Shown here one piece after another: positions 6,591-13,158 of a stretch of 16,091 nucleotides of DNA; the stretch's first letter is position 1; every line of letters begins with the position of its first letter. Where the stretch lies: assembly GCA_019424865.1 (NCBI GenBank), contig JAHYYS010000057.1, positions 1 through 16,091 on the forward strand. Direction: 5' to 3'. The DNA comes from a bacterium (GTDB taxonomy: Bacteria; Bacillota; Clostridia; Oscillospirales; Oscillospiraceae). The position numbers and the translations under genes were made by a program. The notes under the pieces are model-generated. The model was not told where the DNA came from. It saw nothing but the letters and a program-made list of their open reading frames with translations, and ran no database searches.

Positions 6591-6618
6591 ATTGTGGCAG
6601 GCCACAATCCATTCTATG
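6591..6618 (-). promoter_or_regulatory. Possible promoter and dyad upstream of the collagen-like gene
   Basis: On the minus strand, CATAGAAT (6611-6618) differs by one base from the sporulation sigma-E -10 consensus. It lies 16 bases after an AC, as in sigma-K promoters. Just downstream, around the predicted transcript start, is a perfect 8-bp dyad ATTGTGGC/GCCACAAT with a 2-base centre (6591-6608), which could be an operator or a 5' mRNA hairpin. No sigma-A promoter is obvious here. The short match makes this tentative. Confidence 0.3.
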
Positions 6619-6652
6619 CCGGCCGGTCCTTCCGGTGCGCAGGAACGGCCGG
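6619..6652 (+). other. Hairpin in the collagen/glpK divergent region
   Basis: Twelve-base arms (CCGGCCGGTCCT and AGGAACGGCCGG) pair with one mismatch around a 10-base loop. On the plus strand they are followed by TTTATT. It lies between the divergent collagen-like gene and the glpK promoter, so it may block antisense read-through or bind a regulator. No clear role. Confidence 0.45.
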
Positions 6653-6669
6653 TTTATTCCCCGACCGGC

Positions 6670-6698
6670 TTTACACGGCGCGCGGTTTCTGTCATAAT
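6670..6698 (+). promoter_or_regulatory. Sigma-A promoter of glpK
   Basis: TTTACA (6670-6675), a 17-base spacer, and CATAAT (6693-6698) preceded by TG one base before (extended -10). It predicts a short leader of about 25 bases to the glpK start. No obvious cre site or GlpP-type antiterminator structure was seen. Confidence 0.7.
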
Positions 6699-6729
6699 AG
6701 AGAAAAAGCGAACAAGAGGAGGCTGTCCA

Positions 6730-8226
6730 ATGAAGCGGTATGTCATCGCCCTGGATCAGGGGACCACCAGCAGCCGCTGCATCATCTTCGACCGGGAACA
6801 AAACGTGGTGGGAATGGCCCAGCGGGAATTCACCCAGTACTATCCCAAGCCCGGCTGGGTGGAGCACGACCCCATGGAGATCTGGTCCAGCCAATATTCG
6901 GTGCTCACCGAGGCCCTGGCCCAGGCGGGGGTGTCGCCGGAGGAGGTGGCTGCCATCGGCATCACCAACCAGCGGGAGACCACCGTTGTCTGGGACCGGC
7001 ACACCGGCCGCCCCATCTATCACGCCATTGTGTGGCAGTGCCGCCGCACGGCGGGGCTGTGCGAGGAGCTGAAGGGGGACCGGGAACTGTCCGCCTATAT
7101 TCAGGAGCACACCGGTCTGCTGGTGGACGCCTATTTTTCCGCCACCAAGCTGAAGTGGATTCTGGACCATGTGGAGGGGGCAAGGGCACGGGCGCGGAAC
7201 GGAGATCTGCTTTTCGGCACGGTGGACTCCTGGCTGGTGTGGAAGCTCACCGGGGGAAAGGCCCATGTCACCGACTATACCAACGCCAGCCGCACCATGC
7301 TCTATGATATTCAAAACCTGTGCTGGGACAGCCGGATCTGCGCCGCGCTGGACATCCCCATGGAGATGCTGCCCCAGGCGGTGCCCTCCAGCCAGGTGTA
7401 CGGCACGGTGAATCTCCAGGGGGTGGAGGTGCCCATTGCCGGCATGGCCGGGGATCAGCAGGCGGCCCTGTTCGGCCAGGCCTGCTTCCGGGCGGGTGAG
7501 GCAAAGAACACCTATGGCACCGGCTGCTTCCTGCTGATGAACACCGGGGAGCGGCTGTGCCGCAGTCAGAACGGCCTGGTGACCACCATCGCGGCGGGGA
7601 CCGGCGGGCGGGTGCAGTACGCGCTGGAGGGCTCCGTCTTTGTGGGCGGGGCGGTGATTCAGTGGCTGCGGGACGAGCTGCGCTTCCTCAGCGAGTCCCG
7701 GGACGCGGAGTACTATGCCTCCAAGGTGCCCGACACCGGCGGGGTCTATCTGGTGCCCGCCTTCACCGGCCTGGGGGCGCCCCACTGGGACATGTACGCC
7801 CGGGGGGCTCTGCTGGGCCTCACCCGTGGTACCACCCGGGAGCACATTATCCGGGCGGCCCAGGAGTCCATCGCCTATCAGAGCTATGACCTGGTGCAGG
7901 CCATGGAGAAGGACACGGGGATCCGTCTGTCTGTGCTCAACGCCGACGGCGGCGCAAGCCGGGACCGGTTTTTGATGCAGTTCCAGGCGGACATTCTCAA
8001 CAAGCCGGTGTGCCGCCCGGCGATCCGGGAGACCACCGCCCTGGGCGCCGCCTATCTGGCGGGGCTGGCCGTCGGGGTGTGGAGCGGACTGGAGGAGCTG
8101 CGGGCGCTGCGCCCCGCGGAGCAGCGGTATGAGCCCGACATGGACGAGGAGCGGCGGGAAAAGCTGGTGCGGGGCTGGCACAAGGCGGTGGGCCGCAGCC
8201 TGAACTGGGCCGAGCCCGAGGAATAA
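6730..8226 (+). CDS. glpK: Glycerol kinase
   Basis: A 498-aa FGGY-family kinase that phosphorylates glycerol to glycerol-3-phosphate with ATP, feeding glycolysis and lipid synthesis. Seen are the ATP-binding GTTSSR (11-16), the substrate loop ITNQRETTVVWD (78-89), GMAGDQQAALFGQ with catalytic Asp (D242), NTYGTGCF and the C-terminal NADGGASRDRFLMQFQADIL. Length is normal for the family. The ATG follows AGAGGAGG at 6715-6722. At the site where many Firmicutes enzymes carry the HPr-phosphorylated His, this protein reads TVNLQGVEV with Asn at about 228, so PTS activation may be absent. No glycerol facilitator or G3P dehydrogenase gene is adjacent. Two small genes follow closely in the same direction. 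Confidence 0.96.
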   Translation: MKRYVIALDQGTTSSRCIIFDREQNVVGMAQREFTQYYPKPGWVEHDPMEIWSSQYSVLTEALAQAGVSPEEVAAIGITNQRETTVVWDRHTGRPIYHAIVWQCRRTAGLCEELKGDRELSAYIQEHTGLLVDAYFSATKLKWILDHVEGARARARNGDLLFGTVDSWLVWKLTGGKAHVTDYTNASRTMLYDIQNLCWDSRICAALDIPMEMLPQAVPSSQVYGTVNLQGVEVPIAGMAGDQQAALFGQACFRAGEAKNTYGTGCFLLMNTGERLCRSQNGLVTTIAAGTGGRVQYALEGSVFVGGAVIQWLRDELRFLSESRDAEYYASKVPDTGGVYLVPAFTGLGAPHWDMYARGALLGLTRGTTREHIIRAAQESIAYQSYDLVQAMEKDTGIRLSVLNADGGASRDRFLMQFQADILNKPVCRPAIRETTALGAAYLAGLAVGVWSGLEELRALRPAEQRYEPDMDEERREKLVRGWHKAVGRSLNWAEPEE

Positions 8227-8264
8227 AAAAGACCGCTCGGAGGGCGGCGGAGGAGCGAACAAAC

Positions 8265-8549
8265 TTGAGCGAGATTATGATTCCAACCCTGTTGTTCTGG
8301 GAAAACGGAAACTCCTGGTATGGAAGCAAGGGACAGGCCCGGTTCTTCATCCGGCCCGTCCAGGAGCAGCCGGAGGAGGGGCAGGAGCCCAAGCCGCCGG
8401 TTTTGACGGCGGAGCTGTGGCGGGGCCCCCTGACCAAGGAGCTGAGCCAGATTCTGGACACCACCTCTGTACCGGTGAGTGAGGAGGGGCTGGCCCAGCT
8501 CACCGCCTGGCTGGAGGAGCGGGCGGCGGAGCTGAACGCCGAAGTGTGA
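8265..8549 (+). CDS. Small hypothetical protein (94 aa)
   Basis: I do not recognise this family. The protein is acidic and soluble, with no signal peptide or membrane segment. It begins MSEIMIPTLLFWENGNSW, has a Trp/Tyr/Phe-rich first third, a Pro/Glu-rich middle (about 33-45) and an amphipathic helical C terminus (LTAWLEERAAEL). The start is TTG at 8265 with GGAGGAG at 8249-8255 at good distance. The in-frame ATG at 8277 is too far from that site. It starts 38 bases after glpK and ends 13 bases before the HD hydrolase, so the three are probably co-transcribed. Correct spacing of ribosome sites on both sides supports it as a real gene. Confidence 0.75.
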   Translation: MSEIMIPTLLFWENGNSWYGSKGQARFFIRPVQEQPEEGQEPKPPVLTAELWRGPLTKELSQILDTTSVPVSEEGLAQLTAWLEERAAELNAEV

Positions 8550-8562
8550 GGAGGGCGCGCCT

Positions 8563-9021
8563 GTGATCTATACGCCCCTGACAAAAAAGGCCATGTGCCT
8601 GGCCTATGCCGCCCACCACGGACAGACGGACCGGGCCGGCGTGCCCTACATCTTTCACCCCCTCCATCTGGCGGAGCAGATGACAGACGAGACTGCCGTA
8701 TGCGCCGCCCTGCTCCACGACGTGGTGGAGGACACCGGCGTCACCCTGGAGCAGCTGGAGCGGGAGTTCCCTCCGGCGGTTACCGAGGCCGTGCGGCTGC
8801 TGACCCGCACAGAGGGAACGGACTATTTTGACTATGTACGCGCCATCGGGAGAAATCCCACAGCCCGGGCGGTGAAGCTGGCCGATCTGGCCCACAACGC
8901 CGACGAGAGCCGTCTGGCGGGCTGCGAAGGGGAGCCGGAGGCACAGCGGGCACGCCGGCGGGAGAAATACGCCCGGGCCCGGGCAATTTTGGAGAATCCC
9001 TGCCCTGACGCTCCAAAGTGA
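8563..9021 (+). CDS. Small HD-domain hydrolase, RelA/SpoT hydrolase-like (MESH1 type)
   Basis: A 152-aa protein consisting only of the HD hydrolase domain of RelA/SpoT proteins, without synthetase, TGS or ACT domains. Metal-site residues are visible: H32 in YIFHPLHLA, H52-D53 in LLHDVVEDTG with E56-D57, and D108 in VKLADLAHNAD. Such stand-alone proteins are called small alarmone hydrolases or MESH1-like and can split (p)ppGpp to GDP/GTP and pyrophosphate; other nucleotide substrates are possible. The start is GTG at 8563 with AGGAGGG at 8549-8555 right after the upstream stop. It is last in the glpK transcript, followed by a terminator hairpin at 9054. Confidence 0.85.
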   Translation: MIYTPLTKKAMCLAYAAHHGQTDRAGVPYIFHPLHLAEQMTDETAVCAALLHDVVEDTGVTLEQLEREFPPAVTEAVRLLTRTEGTDYFDYVRAIGRNPTARAVKLADLAHNADESRLAGCEGEPEAQRARRREKYARARAILENPCPDAPK

Positions 9022-9053
9022 CTCCGCCCCGGGAAAAGAGCGACATGTGAACA

Positions 9054-9085
9054 GCGGCCTTCCCTCTCTTCAGAGGGAAGGCCGC
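9054..9085. terminator. Terminator hairpin, first (left) copy
   Basis: Fourteen-base arms (GCGGCCTTCCCTCT and its complement) close on a short loop. The 32-base sequence is repeated exactly at 9312-9343. It lies 32 bases after the HD hydrolase stop. No T-tract follows on the plus strand, because the inserted element begins immediately. Confidence 0.75.
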
Positions 9086-9311
9086 TCAGCGTGTCAAAAA
9101 AGCCCTCCTGCAAGGAGTTCCGCCGTCCGCAGACGGCGGAATAAAATGAAATCCAGTCATTTCCAAGGACATGTGCCTGGGAAATGACACCTCTCACGAA
9201 ATTTTGGGCGACAATTTCGCAAGAAATCGAGCCTGAAATTTCGTGCGGCCTACTCGAAAAAGTGGCTTGTCAATTTCTGTCAATTGACAAGCCACTTTTT
9301 CGACAGTCTCA
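9086..9311. mobile_element. Structured MITE-like element, copy B
   Basis: A 226-bp non-coding insert between two identical terminator hairpins. The ends are TCAGCGTGTCAAAAAA on the left and, read inward from the right, TGAGACTGTCGAAAAA; that is the same pair as copy A but swapped. Interior order and orientation match copy A. Hairpin I is 9118-9141 (same CCGCAG loop, different stem bases). Hairpin II is 9156-9188 (loop ACATGTG, one mismatch). Stem III is 9195-9209 with 9231-9245, enclosing a GCAA tetraloop hairpin. Hairpin IV is 9254-9303 (22-bp perfect arms with A5/T5 tracts). Stem changes relative to copy A are compensated while loops and linkers are kept. No protein is encoded. Confidence 0.75.
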
Positions 9312-9343
9312 GCGGCCTTCCCTCTCTTCAGAGGGAAGGCCGC
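9312..9343. terminator. Terminator hairpin, second (right) copy
   Basis: An exact 32-base direct repeat of 9054-9085, ending 14 bases before the aldo/keto reductase stop on the opposite strand. A single bidirectional terminator between the two convergent genes was probably the ancestral state. Confidence 0.75.
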
Positions 9344-9357
9344 TGCCTGTTTCCGGC

Positions 9358-10368
9358 TCAGGGATGCAGGAAGGTCTGATAATCCCGGTAATTTTCCTCC
9401 AGCAGCCTGGGGGTGTCCAGGCCGTAGGGGCACTTGGATTTGCACTGTCCGCAGTGGAGGCAGTCCTTGATCTTCTCCATTTTGGCCTGCTGCTCCGGGG
9501 TGAGCCAGGCGTCGGCGGGGGCGCGGCGGAGCATCAGGGACATGCGGGCGCAGTTGTTGATCTCGATGCCCACCGGGCAGGGCATGCAGTAGCCGCAGCC
9601 GCGGCAGAAGTCCCCGGCCAGCTCCTTGCGGTCCCGGGCGATCACAGCCTGACGCTCCGGAGTCAATTCCGGGGGATTCTGAATACAGTCCAGGAACTGC
9701 TCCAGCTCCCAGTCGTGCTGTACCCCCCAGATGGGCACCACGTGGGGCTGCCGGGCCATGAAGGCCGCCGCGGTATAGCCGTCCCGAATCAGGCCGCCGG
9801 CCAGCGCCTTCATGGCGATAAAGCCCATCCCGGCTTTGACGCAGCCGTCCAGCAGCATCTCCTCCTGAACGCCGGAGAGATAGCTGAAGGGGAACTGGAG
9901 GGTGGCGTACAGCCCGGAGTCAATGGCCTCCTGCGCCACCGCCAGGCGGTGGTTGGTGATGGAGATAAAGCGGATCTTTCCCTGGGCCTGGGCCTCCAGG
10001 GCGGCGTCGTACAGCCCGTCCGCCCCGCCGGGCTTGGGGCAGAAGGCGGGGTTGTGGAACTGATAGACGTCGATGTAGTCGGTTTTCAGCATGCGCAGGC
10101 TGGTCTCCAGGTCCTGCTTCATCTGCTCCCCGGTCTGGGCCTGGCTCTTGGTGGCCAGGATGACCTTGTCCCGCATCCCGGCAAAGGCCTCGCCCACCTT
10201 TTCCTCGCTGTCGGTATAGGCCCGGGCGGTGTCGAAGTAGTTCATGCCGCCGTCATAGGCCCGGCGCAGCAGGCGCACGGCCTCCTGGCGGCTGACCCGC
10301 TGGATGGGCAGACAGCCAAAGCCGTTTTTCTCAATGTTTAGGCCGGTTTTTCCCAGTGTGATAGACAT
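9358..10368 (-). CDS. Aldo/keto reductase with two C-terminal 4Fe-4S sites
   Basis: A 336-aa cytoplasmic oxidoreductase. Residues 1-230 form the aldo/keto reductase barrel with the catalytic tetrad D46, Y51, K74 and H105 (NYFDTARAYTDSE, LATKS, YQFHNP). The C-terminal part carries two iron-sulfur motifs: C255-x2-C258-x2-C261-x2-CP, and C303-x2-C306-x2-C309-x3-CP. This two-part form is widespread in anaerobic Clostridia and probably couples NAD(P)H, or electrons from ferredoxin, to carbonyl reduction; the substrate is unknown. The start is ATG at 10366-10368 with GGGAGGA just upstream; the frame continues 40 codons upstream into the leader without a ribosome site. It has its own promoter about 150 bases upstream and a long structured leader. 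Confidence 0.92.
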   Translation of the reverse strand: MSITLGKTGLNIEKNGFGCLPIQRVSRQEAVRLLRRAYDGGMNYFDTARAYTDSEEKVGEAFAGMRDKVILATKSQAQTGEQMKQDLETSLRMLKTDYIDVYQFHNPAFCPKPGGADGLYDAALEAQAQGKIRFISITNHRLAVAQEAIDSGLYATLQFPFSYLSGVQEEMLLDGCVKAGMGFIAMKALAGGLIRDGYTAAAFMARQPHVVPIWGVQHDWELEQFLDCIQNPPELTPERQAVIARDRKELAGDFCRGCGYCMPCPVGIEINNCARMSLMLRRAPADAWLTPEQQAKMEKIKDCLHCGQCKSKCPYGLDTPRLLEENYRDYQTFLHP

Positions 10369-10401
10369 ATTGCTCCTCCCTGCTTGTAAAAGTATTCTGT
10401 G

Positions 10402-10503
10402 CCATGGGGAACATGGCGCGAAGGGGGGACGCCGGCCGGCAGGCGGCTTCCCTCTGATCTGCCGCCGGGGAAAGGGCGGGCGCGGCAAAGTTCCATGTTC
10501 CCC
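10402..10503 (-). promoter_or_regulatory. Structured 5' leader of the aldo/keto reductase
   Basis: An 11-bp perfect inverted repeat (GGGGAACATGG at 10493-10503 on the minus strand, its complement at 10406-10416) brackets 76 bases. These contain an inner GGCGGC/GCCGCC hairpin. The 3' arm can instead pair locally as CCATG-TTCCC-CATGG (10402-10416), so two exclusive folds exist upstream of the start codon. It may be a cis-regulatory RNA. No known riboswitch signature was recognised. Confidence 0.45.
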
Positions 10504-10525
10504 AACTCAATTCCTCACATCTATC

Positions 10526-10554
10526 ATTAAAAGGCCAATCGGCCGCCCTGTCAA
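10526..10554 (-). promoter_or_regulatory. Sigma-A promoter of the aldo/keto reductase gene
   Basis: On the minus strand, TTGACA (10549-10554), a 17-base spacer and TTTAAT (10526-10531). It gives a transcript start near 10519 and a leader of about 150 bases. Confidence 0.75.
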
Positions 10555-10576
10555 GGGAGAAGCCGCGCCGGAGGGC

Positions 10577-10609
10577 AAAAAAATTCGCCGCCCGGGCGGG
10601 GCGGCGAAT
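10577..10609 (-). terminator. Terminator of the divIVA-like gene
   Basis: On the minus strand, a 10-bp stem (ATTCGCCGCC paired with its complement) with a 7-base loop is followed by a run of seven T. It starts 9 bases after the stop codon of the DivIVA-like gene and before the aldo/keto reductase promoter. Confidence 0.9.
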
Positions 10610-10617
10610 CAATCGGC

Positions 10618-11304
10618 TCAGGGCTGCGGGGCGGAATCCGCCTGCCCGCCCCCCTCGGTATAGGACTGGGACAGGGCCTGGAGGCGGGCGTCCCGCTCCT
10701 CCAGCAGGGCGGTCACCTGCTCCAGGCAGGCTCCGGCCTTGGACAGCTGGTCGGCGGCGTGGGAGACGGTGGCCTCCACCTGGCTGCGCAGGCCGTCATA
10801 CTCCTGCTCCACCTGGCGCATCCACTGCTCCGTCTGGCGGCGCAGCTGGGCGGCCTGCTCCTGGGCCTGCTGCTGCACGGCCTGGGCCCGGCGGTGGGCG
10901 TCCAGCTCCACCCCGGCGGTGCGCTCCTTCACGGCGGCATAGGCGCTGGCGTCGGGCTCCAGGGCCTTTACCCGCTCCTGAAGGGCGGCCGCGTCCTGTC
11001 TGGCCTGGGCCAGGTCGGCGGCGGACTGGCTGTGCTGGGCGCGGGCCGACTCCAAATGGGCGCTGAGCTGCTCCACCTGGGCCTTCAGGTCGCTGTTTTC
11101 CTGGGTCAGCCGGCCCAGCTGCTCCTGCTGCTCGGCCAGCTGGGCGTCCTGCTGGGAGACAGTGGATTGAAGGGTTTCCAGCCTCTGCTCCAGCTCCTGG
11201 CGCTGCTGGGCAGTCTGCCGGGAGGTATTTTCCAAATAAGTCAAAACGTCCTGGCGGTTAAAGCCGCCGAATACCGCATTGCGGAAGGGATGATCCAAAT
11301 CCAT
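10618..11304 (-). CDS. DivIVA-like coiled-coil protein
   Basis: A 228-aa protein whose N terminus (FRNAVFGGFNRQDVLTYLE, about 7-25) matches the membrane-curvature-binding DivIVA/GpsB motif with its F-x-G-F-x-x-x-D-V pattern. Residues 27 to about 215 are almost entirely Gln/Glu/Ala-rich heptads, so a long coiled coil is expected, ending in a polar tail. DivIVA proteins mark cell poles and division sites in Gram-positive bacteria; the divergent coiled coil makes the exact role uncertain. ATG at 11302-11304 is preceded by AAAGGTG, a weaker site than its neighbours have. It is a single-gene unit with its own promoter and a strong terminator, divergent from panT. Confidence 0.8.
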   Translation of the reverse strand: MDLDHPFRNAVFGGFNRQDVLTYLENTSRQTAQQRQELEQRLETLQSTVSQQDAQLAEQQEQLGRLTQENSDLKAQVEQLSAHLESARAQHSQSAADLAQARQDAAALQERVKALEPDASAYAAVKERTAGVELDAHRRAQAVQQQAQEQAAQLRRQTEQWMRQVEQEYDGLRSQVEATVSHAADQLSKAGACLEQVTALLEERDARLQALSQSYTEGGGQADSAPQP

Positions 11305-11361
11305 GGGTGTGACACCTTTCTGTTCCTCGGTAGGAGGGCTGATTTTGTCGTTTTCCCCGCT

Positions 11362-11390
11362 ATTCTACCACAGCCGCCTGACAATTACAA
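11362..11390 (-). promoter_or_regulatory. Sigma-A promoter of the divIVA-like gene
   Basis: On the minus strand, TTGTAA (11385-11390), a 17-base spacer and TAGAAT (11362-11367) preceded by TGG (extended -10). Transcript start near 11355, about 50 bases before the start codon. Confidence 0.65.
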
Positions 11391-11457
11391 TCATTTCCCG
11401 CATAATCTGCAAACCCGCCCCGGAGGGAGGGGAGGTTATAAAATTTGTAGAGAACTC

Positions 11458-11486
11458 TTGCACGGCGGGGAAGTATCCTGTATAAT
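11458..11486 (+). promoter_or_regulatory. Sigma-A promoter of panT-coaX
   Basis: TTGCAC (11458-11463), a 17-base spacer and a perfect TATAAT (11481-11486). It points to a transcript start near 11493 and a leader of about 95 bases before panT. Confidence 0.85.
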
Positions 11487-11494
11487 ACACCAGA

Positions 11495-11534
11495 TAAGAG
11501 GGCGCAGGAGTGCTGAGCCGCCCTCGCCCTCTTA
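11495..11534 (+). promoter_or_regulatory. Leader hairpin upstream of panT
   Basis: A perfect 10-bp stem (TAAGAGGGCG at 11495-11504, its complement at 11525-11534) with a 20-base loop starts within two or three bases of the predicted transcript start. It is followed by AATATT. It may stabilise the mRNA 5' end or be part of a regulatory fold; no known riboswitch recognised. Confidence 0.45.
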
Positions 11535-11588
11535 AATATTGCGCTGCATCTCCAAAAGCGGGAGAGCGGCAGCAGGAGGTAATACAAT

Positions 11589-12272
11589 ATGAAAACCCGT
11601 AAGAAGGACACCCACTGGCTGGTAGGGGTCGCCATGATGGCGGCCATTGTCATTTTGCTGGCCAACACCCCCCTGGGCCTGATTCAGCTGCCCACCATTA
11701 AGGCGACCACCACCCATATCCCCGTGATTCTGGGGGCCATCCTGCTCGGCCCCATGGCCGGCGCCATTTTGGGCGGCGTGTTCGGCCTGTGCTCCCTGAT
11801 CAGCAACACCGTGGCCCCGGTGGCCGCATCCATCTGCTTTTCTCCCTTTTTGAGCACCACGGGGATTGTCGGGGCGGTAAAGGCCCTGTGGGTGTCGGTG
11901 GGCTGTCGGATTCTCATCGGCGTGGTGGCCGGCTGGCTGTGGATCGGGCTGAAAAAGGTGTCCATCCCCCTTCGGGGCCGCCGGCTTCGGGTCCACGACT
12001 TTGTGGCCCTGCCCATTGTGGGGGCGGCCGGAGCCATGACCAACACAGCCTGTGTGATGGCCAGCATCTTTTTCCTGTTCCGGGCGGAGTATGCCGCCGC
12101 CAACAATCTGGCGATGTCCGCCGTGTATGACTTTATTATGGTCACGGTGACCGGAGCCGGGGTGATGGAGGCGATTGCCGCCGCCGTGCTGGTAGCCGCC
12201 ATCGGGAAGGCCCTGCTTCATGTGGCGGGGCGGCTGTCTCTGGGCGTGGGCGCGCCCGGCGTGCAGAAATAA
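11589..12272 (+). CDS. panT: ECF transporter S-component, probable pantothenate transporter PanT
   Basis: A 227-aa integral membrane protein with about six hydrophobic segments. The N-terminal region (TIKATTTHIPVILGAILLGPMAGAILGGVFG, split here across helix 2) shows the pattern of ECF S-components: a HIP-type turn followed by a Gly/Ala-rich helix. S-components bind the vitamin and work with the shared EcfA/A'/T energy module, which is not in this window. Assignment to pantothenate rests on the family resemblance plus the gene 42 bases downstream, a pantothenate kinase. ATG at 11589 has AGGAGGT at 11574-11580. A basic loop (about 125-136, RGRRLRVHD) lies between helices. Substrate is inferred, not proven. 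Confidence 0.82.
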   Translation: MKTRKKDTHWLVGVAMMAAIVILLANTPLGLIQLPTIKATTTHIPVILGAILLGPMAGAILGGVFGLCSLISNTVAPVAASICFSPFLSTTGIVGAVKALWVSVGCRILIGVVAGWLWIGLKKVSIPLRGRRLRVHDFVALPIVGAAGAMTNTACVMASIFFLFRAEYAAANNLAMSAVYDFIMVTVTGAGVMEAIAAAVLVAAIGKALLHVAGRLSLGVGAPGVQK

Positions 12273-12314
12273 AGACGAGGGGGAGGCGTTTCCTCCCGGT
12301 GAGGTGAACCGTTT

Positions 12315-13103
12315 ATGCTTCTTGCCATTGACATCGGCAATACCAACATTGTCATCGGCGGCATTCAGAATGATGAGATCCTGTTCGAGGCCCGGATTGC
12401 CACCGACCGCATCAAGACCTCGGATCAGTACGGGGCGGAGATCAAAAATATGCTGGGGCTGTTTGACGCCAAGCCCGGGGATGTCGACGACTGCATCATC
12501 TCCTCGGTGGTGCCGCCGGTCTTCAATTCCGTGCGCACCGGCGTGATCAAGCTGACCGGCAAGACGCCCATGGTGGTGGGCCCGGGGATTAAGACGGGGC
12601 TGAACATTCAGATGGACACCCCCTCCCAGGTGGGCAGCGACCGCATCGTCATTGCGGTGGCGGCTCTGGCGGAGTATGAGCCGCCCCTGACTCTGCTGGA
12701 TCTGGGCACCGCCACCACCATCGAGGTGGTGGACCGGGGGAACGTGTATCTGGGCGGCTGCATCATCCCGGGGGTGCGGGTGTCGCTGGACGCCCTGACC
12801 TCCCGCACGGCCCAGCTGCCCGGCATCCGGCTGGATCGCCCCCGCAAGGTGATTGGCAAGAACACCGTGGACTGCATGCGCAGCGGCATCATGTACGGCA
12901 CCGCCGCCATGCTGGACGGGATGCTGGACCGGGTGGAGGAGGAGCTGGGGCGCACCACCACCGTGGTGGCCACCGGGGGCATGTCCCAGTTTATTGTGCC
13001 CCTGTGCCGCCGGGAGATCAAGCTGGAGCGGGATCTGCTGCTGAAGGGCCTGAACATCCTCTATAAGAAAAACACCCCGGAGCGCGGCCGGGGGGACAAA
13101 TAG
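12315..13103 (+). CDS. coaX: Type III pantothenate kinase
   Basis: A 262-aa ASKHA-fold kinase that catalyses the first step of coenzyme A synthesis (pantothenate to 4'-phosphopantothenate) and, unlike types I and II, is not inhibited by CoA. Motifs: N-terminal LLAIDIGNTN with catalytic Asp (D6), IISSVVPPV (61-69), GSDR (107-110), LLDLGTATT (127-135), GNVYLGGCIIPG (142-153) and a C-terminal VVATGG. Length is typical. ATG at 12315 follows AGGTGA at 12302-12307. It is probably co-transcribed with panT and closed by a strong terminator at 13119, so the two genes form a compact vitamin B5 uptake and activation unit. Confidence 0.96.
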   Translation: MLLAIDIGNTNIVIGGIQNDEILFEARIATDRIKTSDQYGAEIKNMLGLFDAKPGDVDDCIISSVVPPVFNSVRTGVIKLTGKTPMVVGPGIKTGLNIQMDTPSQVGSDRIVIAVAALAEYEPPLTLLDLGTATTIEVVDRGNVYLGGCIIPGVRVSLDALTSRTAQLPGIRLDRPRKVIGKNTVDCMRSGIMYGTAAMLDGMLDRVEEELGRTTTVVATGGMSQFIVPLCRREIKLERDLLLKGLNILYKKNTPERGRGDK

Positions 13104-13118
13104 ACAGCGCTTGCGGAA

Positions 13119-13158
13119 ACGCCGGCCCTGAAGAGAAGCTTCAGGGCCGGCGTTTTTT
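13119..13158 (+). terminator. Intrinsic terminator after coaX
   Basis: A 15-bp perfect stem (ACGCCGGCCCTGAAG at 13119-13133, its complement at 13139-13153) with a 5-base loop, followed by six T (13153-13158), 16 bases after the coaX stop. Confidence 0.95.

Noticed and set aside
6559..8262. N-terminal extension of the collagen-like frame to 1037 aa
   Set aside because: The extra 568 codons are antisense to glpK; the ATG at 6558 has a good ribosome site and starts a BclA-like protein.
9022..9343. Short plus-strand frame (from 9184) and minus-strand frames running through element copy B
   Set aside because: They cross hairpins and the flanking convergent gene without ribosome sites; the region is better explained as a non-coding structured element.
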